Shown: in pieces, positions 32,161 to 43,199 of the stretch | How positions within the stretch are numbered: position 1 is the first letter of the stretch | Layout: every line of letters starts with the position of its first letter | Assembly: GCF_037176765.1 (NCBI RefSeq) | Contig: NC_090027.1 | Span: 5,777,930 to 5,841,929 of the forward strand | Origin: Anolis sagrei | Taxonomy: Eukaryota; Chordata; Lepidosauria; Squamata; Anolidae | Length of the DNA stretch: 64,000 bases | Direction: 5' to 3' | Notes under the pieces: generated by a model | Seen by the model: the letters and a program-made list of their open reading frames with translations, nothing else | Database searches by the model: none | Told to the model about the DNA's origin: nothing | Program-made: the position numbers and the translations under genes

Positions 32161-33098
32161 CTTCCTTCCTTCTTTCTCTCCTTCTTTCCCTCCTTCCTTT
32201 GCTCCCTCTTTCCTTCTTTCTCTTTTCTTCTTTCCTTCTCTCCTTCCTTCCTTCTCTACCTCTTTCCTTCCTTCTCTCTTTTTCTTTTCTTTCACTTTCT
32301 CTCCTTTCTTCCTTCTCTACCTCTTTCACTCCTTCCTTCCTTCCTTCGCTCCTCCCATCCTCCCTCCCTCCCTCCCTCCCTCCCGCCACTCCACTTCCTT
32401 CCTTCCTTCCTTCCTTCCTTCCTTCCTTCCTTCCTTCCTTCCTTCCTTCTCTTTTCTTCTTTCCTTCTCTCTTTCCATCTTTCTCTACTTCTTTCCTTCC
32501 TTCTCCCTTTTTCTTTTCATTCTTCTTTTTCTCCTAACTTCTCAACTTCTTTCGTTTCTTCCTTCACTCCCTCTTTCCTTCCTGCCTTCCTTCTTTCCCT
32601 TTTCTTCTTTCCTACTCACTTTCCTTCTTTCTCTACCTCTTTCCTTCCTTCTCCCTTTTTCTTTTCATTCTTCTTTCTCTCCTATCTTTCTTCTCTGCCT
32701 CCTTCCTTCCCTTCCCTTCTCTTCCCTTTCTTCTTTCCTTCTCTCTTTCCTTCTTTCTCTGCCTCTTTTCTTCCTTCTCCCTTTTTCTTTTCATTCTTTC
32801 TCTCCTACCTTCCTTCTCTACTTCCTTCCTTCCCTTTTCTTCTTTCCTTCTCTCCTTCCTTATTTCTATACCTCTTTCCTTCCTTCTCCCTTTTTCTTTT
32901 ATTCTTCTTTCTCTCCTACCTTCCTTCGTTTCCTCTTTCCTTCCTTCCTTTTTCTTCTTTCCTTCTCTCCTTCCTTCTTTCTCTACCTCTTTTCTTCCTT
33001 CTCCCTTTTTCTTTTCCTTCTTCTTCCTCTCCTACATTCCTTCTCTACCTCTTTCCTTCCTTCGCTCCCTCTTTTCTTCCTTCTCTTCCTTCCTTCCT
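32155..33098. repeat. (CCTT)n/(CTTT)n pyrimidine-rich repeat, about 940 bp
   Basis: An almost pure C/T strand with CCTT, CTTT and CTCTTT units. It generates several long false open frames. Its centre (32398-32449) is pure CCTT. Such polypurine/polypyrimidine mirror tracts can form triplex DNA. Confidence 0.97.
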
Positions 33099-33099
33099 T

Positions 33100-33345
33100 G
33101 AATCTGCGAGGCCATAAAATGCTAATTCAGGTGGCCAATTGCAACATTCACACTTGCCTCAAACAGACAAGAGCTCTTTCTCCCACCCTGGACATTCCAC
33201 AGATATATAAACCTCATTTTCCAAGTTTCCATCAGACCTCACAACCTCTGAGGAGGCCTGCCATAGATGCAGGTGAAAGGTCAGGAGAGAATGCTTCTGG
33301 AACATAGCCATACAGCCCAGAAAATTCACAACAACCCAACAACTA
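33100..33345 (+). mobile_element. Penelope-like element, terminal fragment
   Basis: Contains tccacagatatataaacctc, a degenerate ribozyme-like block (33246-33286) and the PLE end (acagcccagaaaattcacaac). Confidence 0.8.
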
Positions 33346-33349
33346 AATT

Positions 33350-34085
33350 CTCAGTGTCACCTTAGATCAAACACTTAGCATTTAGGAAACAGTACATGAA
33401 CATTAACAAGAACATCAGCCCTGTCCTTGTCTTACTCAACTGTTCAGTATGCCTGCCCTCTTTGGCATAAGTCCGTTCACGCAAAGCAGGTGAACATAGC
33501 ACTGAATGAAACATGCAGAATAATCACAGGATGCTTCAAACTTACACCTGTTGATAAACTCTACAAGCTAGCTGGCATTGCCCCAGCACCCGATGTGCGA
33601 GGGGAAGTTGATGCTGAGACAAATAAGGTTGAACACTGTGAAAACCACCCACAGCATGGCTATCAGCCTCCTCCCAGTAGACTCAAATCAAGTAAAAGCT
33701 TCATGAGAACCACCACTCCTCTTAACGTTCTTCCAGCAGCAGCAAGACTCTTCCTCTGGGCAGCTAAACCAGGGAATTCCAGTTGGATGCCCGCCCCCCT
33801 TGAGGGTCTTCCTCCAGGAGCAAACCAAGAATGGGCAACTTGGAAGTCCCTGAACAGACTCAGAAGTAGAGTGGGCAGATCAAAATACAACCTGGCAAAA
33901 TGGCACGACCTAAAAGAATCCTACTCCTTGTGTGACTCTGGAGCAGAACAGACAACTCTGCATCTGTATACTTGTCCACTATGCCCTGCCCAGACGTTTT
34001 ACCTTTCTGTGGGAGGCTTCTCTCAGTGGCTTCTCTGTGTAGCCTGTGGAGACCTAAATCCACTGATTGTGGTAATATGAAAATA
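33350..34085 (+). mobile_element. Non-LTR retrotransposon (family of 4453-6135), C-terminal part
   Basis: An open frame of 217 codons: VQYACPLWHKSVHAKQVNIA, LNETCRIITGCFKLTPVDKL and a C-terminal Cys/His-type block (CDSGAEQTTLHLYTCPLC). It is a distinct subfamily from the copy at 4453-6135. Confidence 0.88.
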
Positions 34086-34139
34086 ACTAAATTAACTCAA
34101 TGTATATATTACAAATACACATATCAAAAAAAAAACCCT

Positions 34140-34700
34140 CACATTCACATTAAGTAGAAACTGGTTCTTCTCTTGAAGTATAAAGCAAAGTCTTCGTTTG
34201 AGAAAATGTCCTGTTCTTTATTACATATGAGTAGACTCCAGTAGTCACATGAATTGACTCCAACCTGCAACTGGTTTTGACTCACAAGAGCCTTCGTCAG
34301 GCGGTTAGGTTCAAATTATCAAAAAAGCTCAACTTTTGAGGTGAGAAATTCACCAACAGTCTTCTGAAGGGGTGGATTAGCTATTCTTTGTTGAGCAATA
34401 TACCCTGCAAGGAGTTTTATTCTGTGGCGAATATATGAAACTCCTTGCAGGGTATATTGCTCAACAAAGAATAGCTGATCCACCCCTTCAGAAGACTGTT
34501 GGGGAACCCGTTTTTCTTTTTGGTGTATCTCTGTGTAGCCTGACACGATAGTTGTTAGAGTGGTCCAGCATTTCTGTGTTCTCAAAATATCTGCTATATC
34601 CAGAGAAGCCATTGAAATCCATAAGCATGTGGACAATATCAGCAGAAAGGAAGAAACCATGAAAAGAAGGGGAAAAGGACAGACAAAGACAAAGGGAAAG
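34140..34700. mobile_element. Penelope-like element with a long internal palindrome
   Basis: PLE sequence in two orientations. The + strand at 34590-34680 gives AIEIHKHVDNISRKEETMK, the conserved end of the PLE GIY-YIG region. The minus strand at 34319-34440 gives YIRHRIKLLAGYIAQQ. Between them lies an inverted repeat (34345-34502). A degenerate hammerhead-like core of a different type is on the minus strand at 34272-34300. Confidence 0.7.
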
Positions 34701-34794
34701 GAGGTTGTATTGAAGGGAGGTTGGAAGAAGAGGACAGCAGGCAAGCAAACAAGCAGAGAAGAAGGGCTGTTGCCTGCCGTTAAGGATGCCTCCT

Positions 34795-36495
34795 TACAGG
34801 AGGGCAAGATTCCAGCCAGCCTAAAATAGGCTGTTATAAAACTGCTGTTGAAAAAACCATCACTTGACCCCACTCAATTCATCAACTATCGGCCAGTTTC
34901 CAATCTTCCCTACTTGGGCAAAGTCATGGAACGTGTGGTGGCTTCGCAACTCCAAGGGTTCTTGGTAGACACTGATTATCTAGATATAGATTATCTAGAT
35001 CCGGCACAGTCTGGCTTTAGGCCGGGACATGGCACTGAAACAGCGTTGGTCATCTTAGTAGATGATCTTCGCCGGGAGCTGGACAGGGGGAGTGTGTCCC
35101 TGTTGGTTCTGCTGGAGCTCTCAGCGGCCTTCGATACTGTTGACTACAGTATCCTTCTGGGATGCCTCGCAGAAATGGGACTTGGAGGTACTGCTCTGCA
35201 GTGGCTTCAATCCTTCCTGGAGGGTCAGTCTCACAAAGTGTTACTGGGCAACACCTATTTGGCTCCACAACCGTTGTCTTGTAGAGTCCCTCAGAGTTCA
35301 GTGCTGTCCCTGATGTTATTTAACTTCTACATGAAGCTGCTGGGGGTGATAATACGGAGTTTCAGACTAAGGTGTTATCTGTACGCAGATGACATCCAAA
35401 TCTGTCACTCCTTCCCACCTGTTACTAAGGAGGCTGTTCATACCTTGAACCGGTGCTTGGCCCCTGTGTCGGACTGGATGAGGGCTAACAAATTGAAATT
35501 GAATCCAGACAAGACAGAGGTACTCCTGGTCAATTGAAAGGCCAAACAGGGCATAGGGTTACAGCCTGTGTTGGATGGGGTTACACACCCCCTGAAGATG
35601 CAGGTTCGCAGCTTGGGAGTGATCCTGGACTCATTGCTGAGCCTGGAACCCTAGGTTTCAGCGGTGGCCAGGGGAGCTTTTGCACAGTTAAAACTCGTGC
35701 ACCAGCTGCGCCCGTACCTTGGGAAGTCTGATCTGGCCATGGTCGTCCACACTCTGGTTGCATCCCGAATAGATTACTGCAACGCGCTCTACGTGGGGCT
35801 GCCTTTGAAGACAGTTCGGAAACTTCAGCTAGTCCAACAGGCAGCAGCCAGATTACTAACTGGGGCAGCATAGAGGGAGCATACCACCCTTTGTTATGCC
35901 ATCTCCACTGGCTGCCGGTCCATCTCCAAGCCCAATTCAAAGTGCTGGTTTTGACCTATAATGCTCTATAGGGTTCTGGTCCAGCTTACTTGTCCGAACG
36001 CATCCACCCCTACGTTCCATCTCGTAATCTAAGATCATCCGGAGAGGCCCTGCTCTCGCTCCCGTCAATTGCGCAAATGCGTCTGGTGGGGACGAGAGAC
36101 AGGGCCTTCTCGGCTGTGGCCCCCCACCTATGGAACACACTCCCAAATGAGGTAAGATCTGCTCCCTCCCTCCTGGTTTTTAGAAAGAATTTAAAATCAT
36201 GGCTTTGGGATCAGGCCTTCAGACAGTAGATGTTTGTAGAGTTTAAAGGACATGGACTAGAATGACAATACGACTGGTGAAACTGTTTTTATTATTTATT
36301 GTTTTTATGATTGCTTATGTACTGTCTAATTATGATTTATGTTTAATTGTGGTTTTATTACTGTGGTTGTTATGGATCAGCATCGCGTCAGTGTCCAATG
36401 TATGGCACTGAAGTCTTGCCAGTTGTGTGTAAACCGGTTTGAGTCCCCCGAGGGGGGAGAAAAGCGGTATAGAAATACTGTAAATAATAACAATG
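34795..36495 (+). mobile_element. L2-clade LINE, long but broken
   Basis: The reverse transcriptase is open for 229 codons (34848-35537): NYRPVSNLPYLGKVMERVVA, SGFRPGHGTETALVILVDDL, SAAFDTVDYSILLGCLAEMG and RCYLYADDIQICHSF, which has the YADD catalytic motif. Frame changes and stops follow, then the C-terminus ([40 protein letters not shown]). The tail (gagtcccccgagggggga, then taaataataac) is the 3' end. It is the longest L2 copy here. Confidence 0.92.
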
Positions 36496-36609
36496 CAATT
36501 CGGAAATTTCAGAAAGTTCCGATTTTTTTTCGGAAGAATCCAGAATCCAGAATTCCATTGCGAATCGAACCACCAGCACCCCCTACATCCAAAATGAGTT
36601 TTGAACCAT

Positions 36610-36925
36610 TTTTTTTTATCAACCAAGCCTACTAATCACCTCTCAACAAAGAATTTCCCCAGGCAGTAACAGGGCACACCTAAAAGCTGCCAGGCCATCA
36701 AATGCTAATAAAGGTGGCCAATTGAAACATTCACACCTACCACCAACAGACAAGAGTTCTTTCTCCCACCCTGGACCTTCCACAGATATATAAACCCAAA
36801 TTTCCTAGTTCCAACAGACCTCACAACCTCTGAGGATGCCTGCCATAGATGCAGGCGAAATGTCAGGAGGGAATGCTTCGGGAACATGGCCATACAGCCC
36901 AAAAAACCTACAACAACCTATTATG
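36610..36925 (+). mobile_element. Penelope-like element fragment with hammerhead-like core
   Basis: Body and terminus of a PLE (aagctgccaggccatcaaat, cacagatatataaaccc). It includes ctgaggatgcctgcc and atagatgcaggcgaaatgtc at 36830-36865, close to an intact core. Confidence 0.85.
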
Positions 36926-37127
36926 TAGAGTGAGGGTGCTATACAAATTGTGATGATGATATAATGAAGAAGATGAGGAGGAGGAGGAGGAAGATGATGA
37001 TACAGAATGGAGAAGAGAAAGGGGGTACACATTGTGATACATTGAATTCCTCAAATTTCTGAGGACTTTTGTGAATGCAATTATTTATTAGGGCCCTGAT
37101 GGCGCAGTGGGTTAAACCACTAATTTA

Positions 37128-37245
37128 TTTATTTTATTTCTGGTATTTCTACCCCGTCTCTTCTCTACCCCCAGAGGGGGACTCAGGGCGTCTTACATTT
37201 GGCAGCAATTCGATGCCGTTACATATTAACAATTAAAATACACTA
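37128..37245 (-). mobile_element. L2-like LINE 3' tail
   Basis: Reversed L2 tail beginning (ttta)n, then gtatttctaccccgtctc and gggggactcagggcg. Severely 5'-truncated. Confidence 0.75.
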
Positions 37246-37249
37246 ATCT

Positions 37250-37985
37250 AGCATTTCTCAACCTGGGGGTTGGGACCCCTGGGTGGGTTGGGAGGGGGTG
37301 TCAGAGGGGTCACCAAAGACCACCAGGAAAACACAGTATTTTCTGTTGGTCATGGGGGTTCTCTGTGGGAATTTTGGCCCACTTCTGTCATTGGTGGGAT
37401 TCAGAATGCTCTTTGATTGTAGGTGAACTATAAATCCCAGAAACTACAACTCCCAAATATCAAGGTCTATTTTCCCCAAACTCCACCAGTGTTCACATTT
37501 GGGCATATTGAGTATTCGTGCCAAGTTTGGTCCAGATCCATCATTGTTTGAGTCTACAGTGCTCACTGGATGTAGGTGAACTACAACTCCAAAACTCAAA
37601 GTCAACGCCCACCAAATCCTTCCAGTATTTTCTGTTGGTCATGGGAGTTCTGTGTGCCAGGTTTGGTTCAATGCCATCATTGGTGGAATTCAGAATGCTC
37701 ATTAATTCTAGGTAAACTATAAATCCCAGCAACTACAACTCCCAAATGACAAAATCAACCACCCACCCCACCAGTATTCAAATTTCGGTGTTTTGGGTAT
37801 TTGTGCCAAATTTGCTCCAGTGAATAAAATACATCCTGCATATGTGATATTTACATTATGATTCATAACAGTAGCAAAATCACAGTTATGAAGTAACAAC
37901 AAAATAATGTTATGGTTGGGGGTCACCACAACATGAGGAACTGTATTAAGGGGTTGCGGCATTAGGAAGGATGAGAAACACTGCA
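37250..37985. mobile_element. Non-autonomous hAT element (Charlie-like ends)
   Basis: It begins agcatttctcaacctggggg and ends aaggatgagaaacactgc, an inverted pair typical of hAT-Charlie termini. The middle shares ctgttggtcatggggg, atcccagcaactacaactcc and related blocks with the Helitron bodies at 46899-47467 and 56191-57352. Confidence 0.7.
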
Positions 37986-38333
37986 TGAATCATTAAGATA
38001 CGTTAACATTACTTAGAAACATTACATGAAGCATTAATTAAGCAATGAAACCGTATCCTCATCTGTGTCACCTTACCAGACCACTAAGCTGCTGAACTTG
38101 GTGACCAAAAGGTTGGCAGTTTGACTTCAGGGAGCAGGGTGAGCTCCCACTGTTAGCCCCAGCTTCTACCAACCTAGCAGTTTGAAAACATGCAAATGTG
38201 AGTAGATACATAGGTACTGGCACTCCATGCAGTCATGCTGGCCATGTGATCTTGGAACAAACACAAATGCACTACAAGTCGTAGTACATAAATCACAAAG
38301 GTAAATGTTTTCTTTCCAGCTTATATAATACAA

Positions 38334-38541
38334 TAGGCCTGTTTGATCAAGAAAAAATTTGTTTCTAAAATCAATTCTTAATTGGGGTGTTTTTTTGTTT
38401 CGATATTTAAAATATTTACAAAACTTTCCAAAAAAATGTTTTGTTATTTACGAAATTTCGTAAATATTTACAAAACATTTTTTAAACTCCATTTGCCTAG
38501 TATTTTAAATATCGAAATTTTTTCTTGATCAAACAGGCCTA
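38334..38541. mobile_element. 208-bp foldback element with hAT-like ends
   Basis: Inverted ends of about 27 bp (taggcctgtttgatcaag ...). The interior is AT-rich and contains cgaaatttcgtaaatattta. The termini TAGGCCTG match the larger element at 48819-49330. Confidence 0.8.
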
Positions 38542-38640
38542 ATTTCCAACAGACCTCTGAGGATGCCTGATGTGGGCAAAATGTCAGGAGAGAATGCTTC
38601 TGGATGGTCATACATACAGCCCTGAAAACTCACACAACCG
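38542..38640 (+). mobile_element. Penelope-like element terminal fragment
   Basis: Contains ttccaacagacctctgagg, aaaatgtcaggagagaatgc and the cagccctgaaaactcacac end. The ribozyme-like block is degenerate. Confidence 0.75.
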
Positions 38641-39600
38641 GCCTCCCGCGCCATCCAATCGGCTCCGCCGGCTCCTGCGCCCTCCTCCTCCTCCTCCCAG
38701 CTGTGTTGTGATGGCGCGCGCGCGCTCACCCTTACAACCGGCCTCCGCGCGCCATCCAATCGGCTCCGCCGGCTCCTGCGCCCTCCTCCTCCTCCTCCTC
38801 CTCCTCCTCCTCCTCCTCCCAGCTGTGTTGTGATGGCGCGCGCTCCGCTCACCTTTACAACCGGTGCGCGCACGCTCCGACCGGCCTCCGCTCCTGCTGT
38901 TAGCCCCGCGCGCCATCCGGCTCGGGCTCCTGCGCCCTCCTCCTCCTCCTCCTCCTCACACTTCCTGCAACACAGCTGGTAGGAGGAGGAGGAGGAGGGG
39001 GGCGCAGGAGCCCGAGCCGGATGGCGCGCGGGGCTAACAGCAGGAGCGGAGGCCGGTCGGAGCGCGCGCGCACCATCCAATCGGCTCAGGCTCCTGCGCC
39101 CTCCTCCTCCTCCTCCTACCAGCTGTGTTGCAGGAAGTGCGAGAAGGAGGAGGAGGGCGCAGGAGCCCGAGCCGATTGGATGGTGCGCGCGCGCTCCGAC
39201 CGGCCTCCGCTCCTGCTGTTAGCCCCGCGCGCCATCCGGCTCGGGCTCCTGCGCCCTCCTCCTCCTCCTCCTCGCACTTCCTGCAACACAGCTGGTAGGA
39301 GGAGGAGGAGGAGGGGGGCGCAGGAGCCCGAGCCGGATGGCGCGCGGGGCTAACAGCAGGAGCGGAGGCCGGTCGGAGCGTGCGCGCACCATCCAATCGG
39401 CTTGGGCTCCTGCGCCCTCCTCCTCCTCCTCCTTCTCGCACTTCCTGCAACACAGCTGGTAGGAGGAGGAGGAGGAGGAGGGCGCAGGAGCCCGAGCCGA
39501 TTGGATGGCGCGCGGGTGAGCGCGCGCGCGCCATCCATTGGGAGCGCCGGATTGGCTCCCAGGCACCACATGACCACAGCACTGAAGTCAGCACAGCAGC
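38640..39600. repeat. GC- and CpG-rich cluster of inverted repeats with (TCC)n/(GGA)n
   Basis: At least six modules combine cgcgcgccatccaatcggct, ctcctgcgccctcctcctcc, cttcctgcaacacagctgg and ctgctgttagccccgcgcgc in alternating orientations. Perfect or near-perfect palindromes of over 100 bp result, for example around 38930-39060 and 39230-39360. It is very rich in CG. Several open frames on both strands are by-products of the repeat. Confidence 0.9.
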
Positions 39601-39772
39601 CGCCATTCCATTTACGAGACGAGCTGAAGCTCGTAAAAAAAATGGGGCTGCTGTTTCGATATTTTCAAACCCTTCCGGGTTTGAAAATATGTTTTGATAT
39701 CGCGTCGGATATGCAAAAAAAAACGATTTAAATACGAATTAACGAATTAACGAAACAAAACCGACAGGCCTA
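39600..39772. mobile_element. Right end of a hAT-like element
   Basis: Two small hairpins (acgagctgaagctcgt; caaacccttccgggtttg) followed by attaacgaaac and gacaggccta, the same right terminus as the element at 48819-49330. It may form one large element with the left end at 38334. Confidence 0.55.
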
Positions 39773-39897
39773 TTAAACGTATAACCAACTTATATGATGC
39801 AGCATTGAGCAATATACAATGAACAAAAAACTGTTGTCTATACAGTGATTTTACATCAGTAACAAGAGTAGAGTCTTTCTTGCTGTGAAGCAGACTT

Positions 39898-41313
39898 CTC
39901 TTATTTATTTATTTCGGTTTCTTCTACCCCGCCCTTCTCACCCCAGAGGGGGGCTCAGGGCGGCTTACAAAGACACAATTCGATGCCGGCATCAACATAA
40001 CAGTAGAATAAAAACAATATAGCAGCAATTAAACAATTAACAATCAGTGTCTGCACTGCAACAATAAAACCAATAAAACCAATACAAACCAATTACTCCT
40101 CATTAACGGTCAGTGTTTGCCATCTCATAGTCCAATTTCCAATTCCACTTTGTCAGTCCTGTCAGTCCTAGTTGTCTGGTTGTCCTTATCTAGTTGTCAG
40201 ATTGCCCGAAAGCCTGGTCCCACAACCACGTTTTTAATTTCCTCCTGAAGGAGAGGAGGGATGTTTTTTTAAAATAAATTTTATTTCAAAAAGATAATAC
40301 ACCAACCATATACGTTGCAAAAATATACACATACACAAACAAACACACATACACAAACAACCCTCCATACAGTTACCCCTCCACCCACCCCCAGTGCTAC
40401 CCACCACCTTGACTTCCGTCACTAATCCACGCAGGACTTATGCACAACTTATTTAACCCTCTATACTTCTAATTCAATAAATTCCTCTTGTTTTTATTTC
40501 TTTGGCTCTCCCGTCAAGTATGCTAAGGCCAGCTTCCAATTTCTTTCAAATATTTCATGGTTTTCATATTTCAAATTGCTTGAAATCTTAGCCATCTGTG
40601 CATAATCCCACAGTTTATCCTTCCAATCTTTGATGCTTAATGTTTTCTCCCCTTTCCAATCTTTGGCAATTATAATGCGTGCAGCCGCAAAGCTGTACAA
40701 ATAAATTTCTCTCTCTTGTTGTTCTAATCTATCTCTGAATATTCCTAATAGGCACATCCCTGGGTTCTTTTTTACTTTGTTGTAAATCATTTTATTTGTT
40801 TCCTTTACTACTCTTTTCCAATAGACCTGCACCAGTTCGCACGACCACCAGACATGAAAGAAAGTCCCTTTCTTTGTTTTGCACCTCCAACAGGAACCTG
40901 GAGGGATGTTGATGACCTAATTTCTCCCGGGAGCGAGTTCCACAGGTGAGGGGCCACCACTGAGAAGGCCCTGCTCCTTGTCCCCACCAACCTCACTTGT
41001 GATAGCGGTGGGGTCGAGAGCAGGGCCTCCCCAGATGATCTCAAACTCTGTGGTGGGACGTAGAGAGAGATGCGTTCAGACAGATACGCTGGACCGGAAC
41101 CGTATAGGGTTTTGTAGGTCAAAAGCAGCACCTTGAATTGTGCTCGGAACTGAACCGGCAGCCAGTGGAGCTGACACAGCAGGGGGGTGGTGTGCTCCCT
41201 GTATGATGCTTTGGTGAGTAATCTGGCTGCCGCTCGCTGGACCAGTTGAAGTTTCCGAACAGTCTTCAAGGACAACCCCACAGAGAGTGCATTGCAGTAG
41301 TCTATTCTTCCTT
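39898..41313 (-). mobile_element. L2-like LINE interrupted by an L1
   Basis: The 3' tail at 39898-39970 (cccgcccttctcaccccaga) and C-terminal coding block at 40900-41313 (minus: [40 protein letters not shown]) belong to one element. The L1 at 40266-40899 splits it. Confidence 0.88.
40266..40899 (-). mobile_element. L1 LINE 3' end inserted in the L2 copy
   Basis: The minus strand encodes the L1 ORF2 C-terminus (SFAAARIIIAKDWKGEKTLS). The poly(A) end is reversed at 40266. The 11-bp target-site duplication ggagggatgtt flanks it exactly (40255-40265 and 40900-40910), so the L1 is younger than the L2. Confidence 0.9.
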
Positions 41314-41540
41314 GCGTGGAGCACTCCGTTGCTGCTGCTGCTGGCACTTTCCAACAGGGGAAGGAGGAGGAGATTGCTCTTCTGACATAGGAAGGGAAGA
41401 GACGGGGCTGCATGCGGCAAGCCTCCACCTGCACTCCACTCGCTTGTGTGTGGCCGTGCACATGCGCCTGGCTTTAACGGCCAGATGTTTCCCCACGAGG
41501 AGGAAGAGGGGGCATGGCCATGGGTCTTGGTAGACATGCA
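41314..41540. other. Unassigned sequence between L2 and Helitron
   Basis: Moderately GC-rich, with a short (TGC)n run near 41330. Part of it may belong to the Helitron. No gene was recognised. Confidence 0.3.
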
Positions 41541-41723
41541 GATTCTCCTTTGTGGACATGCAGTTTAGAAGTCCTTTCTGCTTTTCGTTTTCGTTGTTTC
41601 TTTGAGTGGAGAACATACATTGGGTTATTAGGGACATAGTGTCCAAATTTGGTGTCAGTTGCCCCAGTGGTTTCTGAGTTCTGTGAATAGCACAAATGAA
41701 CATTACATTTTTATTTATATAGA
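41541..41723 (-). mobile_element. Helitron 5' end, truncated
   Basis: The reverse complement starts TCtatataaataaaaatgta at 41723, like the copy starting at 46899. It continues with the family's gacaccaaatttgg-type segment. No matching 3' end is present. Confidence 0.7.
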
Positions 41724-41884
41724 TTACTATATTGTACTATACCATTATATTGTAATATGATTAGTAATATTACATGTAATATAAAATATATAATTATAAT
41801 AACATATTATTATTATTAGTATTATATTTTATTACATTATAATACAATGTTAAATCCATTATGCAACTACAGATTTTACTTGCA

Positions 41885-43195
41885 GTTTTTGTTGTTGTTC
41901 ATTCATTCAGTCGTCTCCAACTCTTCGTGACCTCATGGACCAGCCCACGCCAAAGCTCCCTGTCGGCCGTCACCACCCCCAGCTCCTTCAAGGTCAGTCC
42001 AGTCACTTCAAGGATGCCACCCATCCATCTTGCCCTTGGTCGGCCCCTCTTCCTTTTGCCTTCCACTTTCCCCAGCATCATTCCCTTCTCTAGGCTTTGC
42101 TGTCTTCTCATGATGTGGCCAAAGGACTTCATCTTGGCCTCTCATCTCCTTCCCTCCAGTGAGCAGCCGGACTTTATTTCCTGGAGGATGGACTGGTTGG
42201 ATCTTCTCGCAGTCCAAGGCACTCTCAGAACTTTCCTCCAACACCACAGCTCAAAAGCATCGATCTTCCTCCGCTCAGCCTTCCCGAAGGTCCAGCTCTC
42301 ACATCCGTAGGTGACCACAGGGAATACCATGGCTTGGACTAGGCAATGGATCTTTATTGCCAGTCTGATGTCTCTACTCTTTACTATTTTATCGAGACTG
42401 GACATTGCTCTCCTCCCAAGAAGGAAGCATCTTCTGATTTCCTGGCCACAGTCTGCATCTGCAGTAATCTTTGCACCTAGAAATACAAAGTCTGTCACGG
42501 CCTCCACGTTTTCTCCCTCTATTTCCCAGTTGTCAATCATTCTTGTTGCCATAATCTTGGTTTTTTTGATGTTTAGCTGCAACCCGGCTTTTGCGCTTTC
42601 TTCTTTCACCTTGATAAGAAGGCTCCTCAGCTCCTCCTCGCTTTTGGCCATCAGAGTGGTGTCATCTGCATATCTGTGATGTTTCTTCCAGCAATTTTCA
42701 CCCCAGCTTTGCATTCATCCAGCCCCGCACATCCTCGCATGATGTGTTCTGCATACAAGTTAAAAAGGTTGGGTGAGAGGATGCAGCTTTGCCGGACGCC
42801 TTTCCCAATCTTGAACCAGTCTGTTGTTCCATGGTCAGTTCTTACTCCTGCTCCTTGGTCCTTGTACAGATTCCTCAGGAGAGAGGGAAGGGGGCTTGGG
42901 ATGCCCATCCCACCAAGAACTTGCCACAATTTATTGTGATCCACGCAGTCAAAGGCTTTAGAGTAGTCAATGAAGCAGAAGTAGATGTTTTTCTGAAACT
43001 CCCTGCCTTTCTCCATTCTCCAGCATCTGGATATTGGCAATCTGGTCTCTCGTTCCTCTGCCTTTTCTAAACCCAGCTTGAACATCTGGCAGCTCTCGCT
43101 CCATGTCTTGCTGGAGTCTTCCTTGCAGGATCTTGAGCATTACCTTACTGGCATGAGAAATAAGGGCCACTATATGGAAGTTTGAGCTTGCAGTA
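41885..43195 (-). mobile_element. RTE-BovB LINE, reverse transcriptase to 3' end
   Basis: The minus strand encodes FIDYSKAFDCVDHNKLWQVL, WFKIGKGVRQSCILSPNLFN and, in another frame, YADDTTLMAKSEEELRSLLI, with the catalytic YADD. The C-terminal RLAIKIHCLVQAMVFPVVTY follows, then the BovB 3' end with gttcattcattcagtcgtct reversed. Open stretches of up to 190 codons remain, but frame shifts separate them. BovB is known for horizontal transfer among squamates, ruminants and others. Confidence 0.95.
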
Positions 43196-43199
43196 TTCT

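Larger units (their letters stand above)
37090..38310 (+). repeat. SINE family A split by later insertions
   Basis: The head (ggccctgatggcgcagtggg) at 37091-37127 continues at about 38085 (aagctgctgaacttggtgac) through the SINE body to about 38305. The sequence accactaa occurs on both sides of the inserted block and looks like the target-site duplication. The insert contains an L2 tail and a hAT element. Confidence 0.8.

Noticed and set aside
32147-33307. 386-codon and 321-codon + frames rich in Ser/Phe/Leu/Pro
   Set aside because: Translation of a CCTT/CTTT simple repeat.
33427-34080. 217-codon frame as a host gene
   Set aside because: Shares conserved blocks with the LINE at 4453-6135.
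38529-39731. Several Ala/Arg/Ser-rich frames on both strands
   Set aside because: By-products of the GC-rich inverted repeat cluster; the same modules are read in different frames and strands.
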